Assembly (NCBI GenBank): GCA_900554725.1
Contig: USII01000034.1
Coordinates: 1-8,947 of the forward strand
Direction of reading: 5' to 3'
Origin: an uncultured Eubacteriales bacterium
GTDB lineage: Bacteria; Bacillota; Clostridia; Christensenellales; Christensenellaceae
Length of the DNA: 8,947 bases
Under the pieces are notes generated by a model, which searched no databases, was not told the DNA's origin, and worked only from the letters and a program-made list of their open reading frames with translations. Position numbers and translations under genes: made by a program. Below, one piece after another: positions 1-5,832 of the stretch (positions within the stretch are counted from its first letter, which is position 1; each line of letters begins with the position of its first letter).

Positions 1-1
1 G

Positions 2-1484
<1,483 letters not shown>

Positions 1485-1886
1485 ATGACCTTTGAACTGA
1501 GCATTATGACGCCTGAGCGGCAGTTTTTCTCCGGGCAGGTGGAGGCGCTCACTGTGACAGGCATCGACGGCCAGATGACTGTGCTGGCCGGGCATGCCCC
1601 CATGGTTGTTTCTCTGGATATCGGGGAAATTTCCATCAAGCAGGATGGAACATGGCGGCAGGCTGTCAATACAGAGGGCTTTATGGAAGTGCTGGGCGAT
1701 AGTGTTGTCATGTTCGTACAGGCCTGTGAATGGCCGGAGGATATTGATGTGCGCCGTGCAGAGGAGGCAAAGCACCGTGCAGAGGAGCGCATCCGCCAGC
1801 GCCAGAGCATTTTGGAGAGTCAGACATCCAAAATTGCGTTGGCAAGGGCAATGGTGCGCCTGCGTGCAACGCACCGATATCGCTAA
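1485..1886 (+). CDS. atpC: ATP synthase F1 epsilon subunit
   Basis: This is the epsilon subunit of F1 (133 aa, typical length). It links the gamma shaft to the c-ring and can inhibit ATP hydrolysis through its C-terminal helices. The N-terminal beta-sandwich domain spans about residues 1-85 and includes the conserved stretch GHAPMVVSLDIGEISIK near 36-52. The rest is the two-helix hairpin, with AEEAKHRAEERIRQ and ALARAMVRLRAT. The start ATG directly follows the atpD stop TAA, with AAGGAG at about 1470-1475 as the ribosome binding site inside atpD. It is the last gene of the operon: its TAA stop codon already forms part of the downstream terminator stem. Confidence 0.96.
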   Translation: MTFELSIMTPERQFFSGQVEALTVTGIDGQMTVLAGHAPMVVSLDIGEISIKQDGTWRQAVNTEGFMEVLGDSVVMFVQACEWPEDIDVRRAEEAKHRAEERIRQRQSILESQTSKIALARAMVRLRATHRYR

Positions 1887-1926
1887 AACAAAAAAAGAGC
1901 AGGTTTCCTGCTCTTTTTTTGTTTTA
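1884..1926 (+). terminator. Rho-independent terminator of the atp operon
   Basis: A perfect 20-bp inverted repeat (arms 1884-1903 and 1907-1926) is separated by a TTT loop. The core stem is GAGCAGG/CCTGCTC, flanked by runs of seven A and seven T, so the same structure has a U-tract on either strand and could act in both directions. It starts at the atpC stop codon. Confidence 0.93.
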
Positions 1927-2142
1927 GCAAATGTGGAGCAGTGCTGTTCTGCGAAAAAGAGAAGCGAAACAGGGGCAAAAGGAATCTGAAAAAGATATGC
2001 AATATCTTTATAAGAGAAAAACCGCTAATAAAAAAATGTTCATGTGATAAAAAACAAATGAAAGGCGATATCCTTGCCAACCGGATAGAACGCCCGGTTG
2101 CGACATAAACGCCGAAAAGGCACAAGAAGAAAAGAGGCAAGA
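1927..2142. other. Gene-free AT-rich intergenic stretch with two inverted repeats
   Basis: I see no credible gene here. The stretch holds a perfect 8-bp inverted repeat AAAGATAT-GCA-ATATCTTT (1991-2009) and a 7-bp one, CAACCGG (2078-2084) with CCGGTTG (2094-2100). Neither is followed by a proper T-run, so they do not look like terminators. I compared the second by eye with common riboswitch cores (c-di-GMP, fluoride, THF) and found no match. Confidence 0.5.
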
Positions 2143-2172
2143 AAAAAGGGCATGTGCACACATGCCCTTTTT
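2143..2172 (-). terminator. Terminator of the S24 repressor gene (probably bidirectional)
   Basis: A 14-bp inverted repeat (arms 2143-2156 and 2159-2172) has the core GGGCATGTG/CACATGCCC and flanking A and T runs on both sides. It lies 13 nt beyond the stop codon of the minus-strand repressor gene, so it is most simply that gene's terminator. The flanking runs would let it also stop transcription arriving from the atp side. Confidence 0.88.
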
Positions 2173-2185
2173 AGAACGGCAGGAG

Positions 2186-2830
2186 CTATGAAAAATCCCG
2201 CTCGGCCCTTTTTACTACGCCGTAAAGAAACAGTGTTTCCAGCGCTTCCCCGGCCAACATTTTTGTGGGATATTTATGATTATCCGGCTTTAGAAAGACA
2301 ACGCCATCGTGCCGCTCAAAGCGCTTGATAGTGGCCTCCTCCCCGCCTACCAGGGCGACGACGATATTGCCGTTTTCCGCAGTACTTTGAATATGCACGA
2401 GAACATAATCTCCGTTCAGCAAAGAGGGTTCCATACTATCCCCACAAACCCGAATCCAGACATATTCTTCCGGGTTGGCAAGGTCTGTCACAGCGCGGTA
2501 ACCATCATATTCTAGCTCCACAACGCCGCCCCAACCGGCTTTGGCCGTCGCCACGATGGGGCGCATAGCCGTCACCCGGGGAGGAATGGGCAGCAGCTCC
2601 ACCTCAGAATGAGGCAGACCATCAAACGGATCCTCCCAGCCCATCAAATAGGCAGGCGTGGTGTGCAGCACTTTGGCCAGCCCTTCCACAATGGCCGGCT
2701 TCAGGTTTACTACAGTGCCAGTCTCATATTTATTGATTGCAGCCTTCTGCAGGCCGACTTTGGCGCCCAGCTCTTCTTGGGAAAGGCCGTGCTCTAGCCG
2801 CAGGCGCCGGATGCGTTGCCCGATCGTCAT
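2186..2830 (-). CDS. XRE-family HTH / peptidase S24 repressor (LexA/CI-like)
   Basis: This is a DNA-binding repressor of the phage-CI/LexA type, 214 aa from the chosen start. Residues 5-60 form an XRE helix-turn-helix (IGQRIRRLRLEHGLSQEELG, then KAAINKYETG). The C-terminal half is an S24 self-cleavage domain: the Ser nucleophile is in GDSMEPS (Ser132), the Lys general base is in ATIKR (Lys169), and a candidate scissile Ala98-Gly99 is in KAGWGG. The Ser-Lys spacing of 37 equals that of E. coli LexA, and the Ala-Ser spacing is 34 against 35. The start ATG at 2830 has AGGAGG 9 nt upstream; an upstream in-frame start would run back through the promoter. The gene is transcribed away from a run of small plus-strand genes, as in prophage lysogeny switches. 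Activated RecA probably relieves repression, but this is inferred from the family. It is not LexA itself, because its HTH is of the XRE type. Confidence 0.92.
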   Translation of the reverse strand: MTIGQRIRRLRLEHGLSQEELGAKVGLQKAAINKYETGTVVNLKPAIVEGLAKVLHTTPAYLMGWEDPFDGLPHSEVELLPIPPRVTAMRPIVATAKAGWGGVVELEYDGYRAVTDLANPEEYVWIRVCGDSMEPSLLNGDYVLVHIQSTAENGNIVVALVGGEEATIKRFERHDGVVFLKPDNHKYPTKMLAGEALETLFLYGVVKRAERDFS

Positions 2831-2851
2831 AGAAATATTCCTCCTGTTTTT

Positions 2852-2879
2852 ATTATACACAATTGTGTCCAAAAAACAA
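2852..2879 (-). promoter_or_regulatory. Promoter of the S24 repressor gene
   Basis: Read on the minus strand, TTGTTT (2879-2874) and a consensus TATAAT (2857-2852) are separated by 16 bp. The perfect palindrome ACACAATTGTGT fills most of the spacer and touches the -10, which fits autoregulation. The ATG lies about 21 nt downstream of the -10, so the leader would be short. Confidence 0.7.
2857..2868. promoter_or_regulatory. Palindromic candidate operator ACACAATTGTGT
   Basis: This perfect 12-bp palindrome lies between the -35 and -10 of the repressor promoter. A dimeric HTH protein bound here would block RNA polymerase, so autoregulation by the S24 repressor is the simplest reading. Binding by this protein is inferred, not shown. 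Confidence 0.55.
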
Positions 2880-2890
2880 GAAAAAATATC

Positions 2891-2919
2891 TTGACAGGAA
2901 ACTTTCCCTGCTGTATCCT
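2891..2919 (+). promoter_or_regulatory. Plus-strand promoter of the small-gene run
   Basis: A consensus -35 TTGACA (2891-2896), a 17-bp spacer and TATCCT (2914-2919) form a sigma-A-type promoter directed away from the repressor gene. The spacer contains GGAAACTTTCC, a short palindrome that could be a protein site. The predicted start of transcription, near 2926, falls on the inverted repeat TATCTTAAAAAGATA. Confidence 0.7.
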
Positions 2920-2924
2920 TTTGG

Positions 2925-2939
2925 TATCTTAAAAAGATA
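2925..2939. repeat. Inverted-repeat element, copy 1 (TATCTTAAAAAGATA)
   Basis: Six-base arms TATCTT/AAGATA surround AAA. The element sits at the predicted transcription start of the plus-strand promoter, a common place for an operator. A second copy differing by one base starts exactly 100 bp downstream at 3025. Confidence 0.5.
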
Positions 2940-3021
2940 TATAGATGGCCTCTTTCCTATGCTGAAATTGTTTTGGTAAATAGGAAGAAGAAGGAGCGGA
3001 CAAAAGCGAGGAAATACCCTT

Positions 3022-3051
3022 ATGTATCTAAAAAAGATATTATCGTTCTAA
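3022..3051 (+). CDS. Possible 9-residue leader peptide
   Basis: ATG at 3022 with GAGGAAA 7-8 nt upstream opens a frame encoding MYLKKILSF and then TAA. It lies in the long leader between the plus-strand promoter and the first sizeable gene, and it overlaps the second copy of the repeated inverted-repeat element. Good ribosome-binding spacing is the only support. It may be a regulatory upstream frame or chance. Confidence 0.22.
   Translation: MYLKKILSF
3025..3039. repeat. Inverted-repeat element, copy 2 (TATCTAAAAAAGATA)
   Basis: Arms TATCT/AGATA surround AAAAA. It is identical to the copy at 2925-2939 except at one base, with a start-to-start distance of 100 bp. It lies in the leader downstream of the promoter, so it could be an auxiliary operator for DNA looping or an RNA hairpin. 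Confidence 0.45.
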
Positions 3052-3131
3052 ACGGCATGCGCGGGAGCATAGAATCGCATAGGCTTTGTGGCATTGCAAA
3101 GCGGTTGGAATCGAAAGAGAGGAAAAGGCGC

Positions 3132-3362
3132 ATGAAGGAAAGAAACTGGCAGGAAGAAAGCAGCATTCAAAATGGATTGGGGCATTGGATGGGGCCGAGA
3201 GATGGCCTGGCGCTTTATGGTGTAGAGGATGGGTATTGCACAACACTGGAGCGCGCCCAGGCGCTGCGCGAGCGCGGGGCATATCTGGAGCTGGATGCCA
3301 AAGGATATCTTTTTATTTATATGGAGCGGCAAACCAAAAAGCCGCAGGGGGAGGAGCGATGA
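3132..3362 (+). CDS. Small hypothetical protein (76 aa)
   Basis: I do not recognise this protein. From ATG 3132 it encodes 76 aa beginning MKERNWQEESSIQ. A middle segment (GLALYGVEDGYCTTLERAQALRERGAYLEL) looks like an ordinary folded alpha/beta domain, and the tail is charged and hydrophilic; there is no membrane segment or signal peptide. GAGAGG about 9 nt upstream may serve as ribosome binding site. The frame stays open upstream to a TTG at 2973, but that extension is highly basic and lacks a good ribosome binding site, so I prefer the internal ATG. The stop overlaps the next start as ATGA, typical of translational coupling. It would be the first sizeable gene after the plus-strand promoter facing the S24 repressor. 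Confidence 0.5.
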   Translation: MKERNWQEESSIQNGLGHWMGPRDGLALYGVEDGYCTTLERAQALRERGAYLELDAKGYLFIYMERQTKKPQGEER

Positions 3363-3685
3363 GCGATATGTTTTTAAAAGGGATGATAGGGTTTTGTTTT
3401 GCCTTTTTGCTGTTGATTGGGGTAAGTGCACTGATGGAGCGGTATGCCCCAGAAAGAATATGGGACAAGCTATTCCTGCCCTTTCAGAGCAGAAAAAAGG
3501 AGGAAAGGGAGAAGAAGGAGAAAAAAGCGAGCAGAATATCTAGGAATGCGTTTATGCCAGAGATAGCGCGGACAAGCCCTTTGTTCGCCGGGCAGTGCAG
3601 CGGAACTTTAAGACAAAAAAGCTTTTCAATTTGCTCTGGAGCATGTGGAAAGGGCGCAAAGAAGATCTTTGGGCCCGGCAGATAG
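3359..3685 (+). CDS. Small single-pass membrane protein, hypothetical (108 aa)
   Basis: Unrecognised. The ATG overlaps the preceding stop as ATGA, and GGAGGAG lies just upstream, which makes a real start likely. Residues about 5-26 (FLKGMIGFCFAFLLLIGVSA) form one transmembrane helix. A strongly basic and acidic stretch follows (QSRKKEEREKKEKKASR), probably cytoplasmic. The last 45 or so residues (after NAFMPEIARTS) look low in information and may be read-through of non-coding or frameshifted sequence, because another frame opens over the same bases. One-helix, charged-tail small proteins are common in phage and plasmid modules, but nothing here fixes a function. I am fairly confident of the start and unsure of the C-terminus. 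Confidence 0.5.
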   Translation: MSDMFLKGMIGFCFAFLLLIGVSALMERYAPERIWDKLFLPFQSRKKEEREKKEKKASRISRNAFMPEIARTSPLFAGQCSGTLRQKSFSICSGACGKGAKKIFGPGR

Positions 3686-3723
3686 GGCAAAAATGCGGGG
3701 AAACTCTTTGTGAAAGGAAACGG

Positions 3724-3996
3724 ATGAAAAGCAAAAGCCGAATGCTGCTTCCTGGGCGCCGGAAGATAGATGACACCATGGAGCGCAGAGAAAGCCATTG
3801 TCCCATGAGGATAAGAAGAGAAGGAAACCAAGGCTGTACGCCGGGAAGGGTGTGGAATATGGGGTGGGAGCGAAGCAGGTTTGCGTGGCAGAAAGAGGAA
3901 AGGAAGCGTCGGCAGAGAGAAAATGAAAAAAATTCAGGAACGGGAAGCGCAGATTGCAGAACAGGTATATATACTGATGAAAGAGCTAGGCCTTGA
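3724..3996 (+). CDS. Doubtful basic small protein (91 aa)
   Basis: This weak candidate fills the gap between the membrane protein and the last gene of the run. From ATG 3724 (GAAAGGAAA just upstream) it reads MKSKSRMLLPGRRKIDDTME and continues very rich in Arg, Lys and Glu, with many AGA/AGG codons, unlike the CGC/CGG preference of the core genes nearby. It has no recognisable domain. It overlaps the next gene by 74 nt in another frame, which is more than usual for a real pair. The same frame is open upstream to 3595. It may be genuine, a decayed gene or chance. Confidence 0.2.
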   Translation: MKSKSRMLLPGRRKIDDTMERRESHCPMRIRREGNQGCTPGRVWNMGWERSRFAWQKEERKRRQRENEKNSGTGSADCRTGIYTDERARP

Positions 3997-4333
3997 GCAT
4001 TTTCCGGCGAAGGCGGATTTTTATCGGACAGGGCGCGCCTGGCTTTATGGAAGGGTATGCCGAAGCGGAGGTATTGTGGCATGGGCGAGGAAGCTGCGGC
4101 TGCCCACGGCCCTGGAGGCACGGGGCAGAGAACCTGGAAACAACCCGCGCAATAAGCGGCCCACCCTCTGTTGGAGGTGCGCAAATGCCGTCCCCAACCC
4201 CCCTAAGGGGCGGGGATGCGAATGGAGCATGTTTTTTCGGCCCGTCCCAGGCTGGAGCATCGCAATGCACAGCCTGCCCAATATCGGAAAAGCGCCAAGC
4301 GTCTATCAATGCCCAAAGTATCGGGAAGGATGA
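3923..4333 (+). CDS. Small protein with homing-endonuclease-associated-repeat-like segment and Cys-rich module
   Basis: The protein has 136 aa from ATG 3923. Residues about 12-60 (IAEQVYILMKELG, FPAKADFYRTGR, LYGRVCRSGGIVAWARKL) resemble the repeat found beside HNH/homing endonucleases: a helix, LGxxPxxxxFxxxGR, then a helix with GGxxxWAxxLxL. After a linker, residues 83-133 carry CWRC (83-86), CEWS (99-102), PVPGW (107-111) and CPKY (130-133). This four-Cys pattern suggests a metal-bound knuckle and recalls small phage-associated proteins with a C..C / CxWS / PVxGW / CP layout. There is no HNH nuclease motif, so catalysis is not implied; DNA binding is an inference. The ribosome binding site is weak (AGAGAG). 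A TTG at 3881 would add 14 basic residues. It is the last gene before a terminator, in the run facing the S24 repressor. The family matches are from memory of patterns. Confidence 0.68.
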   Translation: MKKIQEREAQIAEQVYILMKELGLEHFPAKADFYRTGRAWLYGRVCRSGGIVAWARKLRLPTALEARGREPGNNPRNKRPTLCWRCANAVPNPPKGRGCEWSMFFRPVPGWSIAMHSLPNIGKAPSVYQCPKYREG

Positions 4334-4360
4334 CGAGGCGAAAAAAGCAGTTTGACATGT

Positions 4361-4393
4361 AAAAGCTCCGGGGCATATGCTCCGGAGCTTTTT
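4361..4393 (+). terminator. Terminator of the repressor-linked small-gene run
   Basis: The arms AAAAGCTCCGG (4361-4371) and CCGGAGCTTTT (4382-4392) are perfect complements. The loop GGCATATGCT can extend the stem by a further three pairs. Five T residues follow on the plus strand. It lies between the end of the last plus-strand gene and the convergent cotJC, and the A-run on the left arm allows some activity on the minus strand as well. Confidence 0.85.
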
Positions 4394-4431
4394 ACTTCCC
4401 CAGCCCGGAAAAACAGGCAAAGGGGAATTCC

Positions 4432-4992
4432 CTAACGGCCTAAGTAATCGTGCAGGATATTGAGCGCCTCACCAAAGCGCTGGAAGTGCACGATCTCCCT
4501 TTCGCGAAGGAACTGAAGCGGCGCAATGATGGCCGGATCGTCGCAGAACTTTAAAACGCCCTCATAGCCTGCGCGGGCTTTCTGCTCTGCCGCCATATCG
4601 TTTGTGATATCCGCGATGGGATCTCCCGTCGTGCCGACATAATCTGCCGTCCAAGAGTATCCGTTCTGATCTTTGGGGAAGGGGCAGCAGTTAAACGCTG
4701 CAACCCAGCCTTCCATGCCCGAAGCGCGAAGTTCCTCCTTGGAAGCGCCGGCCAGCATTTTCTGGATCATGACAGAGAGCATTTCTACATGGCTCAACTC
4801 CTCTGTACCGATATCCGTAAGAATTGCCTGAACGGCGCCGCAGGGCATGCAGTAGCGCTGGTTCAGATAGGTAGTCGCCGCGGTAAATTCTCCGTTGGGG
4901 CCGCCCAGCAGCATGGCGGTGAGCTTTGCCATTCTGGGATTGGGCTTAATTTCGCCAAGAGGGAAAATCAACCTTTTTTCATATACCCACAT
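4432..4992 (-). CDS. cotJC: Spore coat protein CotJC (manganese catalase-like)
   Basis: This is a spore coat component with a manganese-catalase-type four-helix ferritin-like fold (186 aa, full length). Candidate dimetal ligands are Glu35 (GPNGEFTAA), Glu65 and His68 (TEELSHVEM), Glu136 (MAAEQKA) and His169 (REIVHF), the usual layout for this family. Catalase activity is inferred from the family only. The start MWVYEKRL is typical, with GGGAGG about 9 nt upstream. The gene lies 3 nt after the cotJB stop, so the cotJ genes form one transcript. In Bacillus subtilis the cotJ operon is expressed in the mother cell under sigma-E; the same is likely here. Five Cys residues, including CMPC (48-51) and a CC pair (102-103), stand out. 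Confidence 0.95.
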   Translation of the reverse strand: MWVYEKRLIFPLGEIKPNPRMAKLTAMLLGGPNGEFTAATTYLNQRYCMPCGAVQAILTDIGTEELSHVEMLSVMIQKMLAGASKEELRASGMEGWVAAFNCCPFPKDQNGYSWTADYVGTTGDPIADITNDMAAEQKARAGYEGVLKFCDDPAIIAPLQFLREREIVHFQRFGEALNILHDYLGR

Positions 4993-4995
4993 CGT

Positions 4996-5358
4996 CTAGT
5001 CCTCCCTCATATATTTGTTGTTCCAGGGGAAAGGCTGGGTATTCCATTTCCAGCTGCCCCGGCTTACGGAATTGCCAAAGTTTTCCAGCGGACCGTAATT
5101 TTTCATATAAATATCCTTAAGCGCCCGAAGCTGTTCCGCATAGCAGTTGTAGTCGGAAAGGGCGCGAGCATCGTTGGGATGCGTATCCAGATAAAGGTTG
5201 ATGTCAATGCAGATAAACTCGCATTCAGTGATTTGTTGCAGGAGCGAACGCTTCTTCTCAAGCTCTGGCGAGCAGAGCGCTTCCGAAACGGCACAGACAT
5301 CCATTCCTTTTTCGGGCATGCGCATGGTGTTTGTCCTGTTGCAGCCACATTTTGCCAT
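4996..5358 (-). CDS. cotJB: Spore coat protein CotJB
   Basis: This is a CotJB family coat protein, 120 aa from the chosen start. Conserved features are LLQQITECEFICIDINLYLDT around residues 39-59, the THPNDARAL segment, the YGPL turn near 88-91 and the Trp-rich end WKWNTQPFPW (103-112). The role in the coat is structural and partner-dependent, together with CotJA and CotJC. I chose ATG 5358 because AAGGAGG ends 9 nt before it; the in-frame ATG at 5367 directly abuts that ribosome binding site and would need another. With this start the gene begins 1 nt after the cotJA stop. The N-terminal extension has several Cys residues (4, 6, 22, 29), more than I expect for the family. Confidence 0.93.
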   Translation of the reverse strand: MAKCGCNRTNTMRMPEKGMDVCAVSEALCSPELEKKRSLLQQITECEFICIDINLYLDTHPNDARALSDYNCYAEQLRALKDIYMKNYGPLENFGNSVSRGSWKWNTQPFPWNNKYMRED

Positions 5359-5359
5359 T

Positions 5360-5671
5360 TTACTCATCCTCCTTGCACGGGCAGGGGCGTGCCTGGCGCA
5401 TCTCGCTTTGGGCGCGCGGGCAACCGCCGCAGGCGGTGTTGACTGTCATGTAGGGCATGTAGAGATCGTTGAAAAATGTCCCGTTATGCAGCGACTGACT
5501 AGGCAACGCGCAGTTGCTGTACGACTGGGGCACAACAAAAGCCCTTGCGTATAAATTGGGTTGTTCCGCATCAGCAAAAAAGTTTACTCTATTGCATGTT
5601 TGCGCTTCGCCGGCACAGGTTGGGTACTCGGAAAAAGCGCTGAAAACATAGGGAGCATCCATCTGGTTCAT
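5360..5671 (-). CDS. cotJA: Spore coat associated protein CotJA
   Basis: This is a CotJA-like coat protein of 103 aa. The recognisable core is residues 40-74, LYARAFVVPQSY...LPSQSLHNGTFFNDLYMPYM, which matches the family pattern LAxAYVPxQxY...L..GTxFPxLxxPF. The flanks are divergent: an N-terminal MNQMDAPYVFSAFSEYP leader and a C-terminal tail with CGGC and CPC. It holds seven Cys in total. The start ATG 5671 has GGAGG about 11 nt upstream, slightly long. It is the first gene of the cotJABC operon, with a candidate sporulation promoter in the divergent region upstream. Position and core motif make the assignment firm even though overall similarity is probably low. Confidence 0.85.
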   Translation of the reverse strand: MNQMDAPYVFSAFSEYPTCAGEAQTCNRVNFFADAEQPNLYARAFVVPQSYSNCALPSQSLHNGTFFNDLYMPYMTVNTACGGCPRAQSEMRQARPCPCKEDE

Positions 5672-5706
5672 TTTGCTATCTGCCTCCTTTTTTAGAATTC
5701 TTTATA

Positions 5707-5727
5707 TAAGTATGTAGATAGGCGGAA
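5707..5727 (-). promoter_or_regulatory. Tentative sigma-E-type promoter of cotJ
   Basis: On the minus strand CATACTTA (5714-5707) resembles the sigma-E -10 (CATACAAT), about 36 nt upstream of the cotJA start. The segment ending in CAGATT further upstream is a poor -35 at short spacing. Support is mainly the expectation that cotJ is sigma-E dependent. Confidence 0.28.
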
Positions 5728-5797
5728 TCTGTGCGGATAGGGCAGATGTAAAAAAATTAAGAATTGATGCCGGGAAATGGCAACCCCCTGGAAAAGA

Positions 5798-5806
5798 TGG
5801 TATAAT
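5798..5806 (+). promoter_or_regulatory. Extended -10 promoter of the DUF5685 gene
   Basis: TGG followed by consensus TATAAT (5801-5806) gives a perfect extended -10 (TGnTATAAT). The -35 at 17-bp spacing (TGGCAA) is weak, which is usual for extended -10 promoters. Transcription would start near 5813, only about 20 nt before the TTG start codon. It diverges from cotJ. Confidence 0.75.
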
Positions 5807-5832
5807 AGCTAGGTATACTGGAGGATTGGGCC

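Noticed and set aside
2060..2135. Possible riboswitch upstream of the minus/plus junction
   Set aside because: The hairpins do not match conserved cores of riboswitches I know, and no gene lies directly downstream in an orientation that would use it.
2973..3131. Upstream extension of the 76-residue protein to TTG 2973
   Set aside because: The added 53 residues are mostly Lys, Arg and Glu, there is no good ribosome binding site before the TTG, and the extension overlaps the second repeat element. The internal ATG was preferred, though this is not certain.
3552..4184. 210-codon minus-strand frame in the accessory module
   Set aside because: It is tempting because the plus-strand genes there are weak, but its composition (Ser, Leu, Phe, Pro, Arg) is typical of the complement of purine-rich sequence. 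It also covers the well-supported segment of the 3923-4333 gene.
4170..4225. Runs of C and G that could form a hairpin or quadruplex
   Set aside because: They fall inside the coding sequence of the Cys-rich gene, where they encode the Pro/Gly linker and Cys segment, so coding explains them.
4789..5442. 217-codon plus-strand frame over cotJC, cotJB and cotJA
   Set aside because: It is antisense to three tightly packed cotJ genes with proper ribosome binding sites, and the translation shows no family features.
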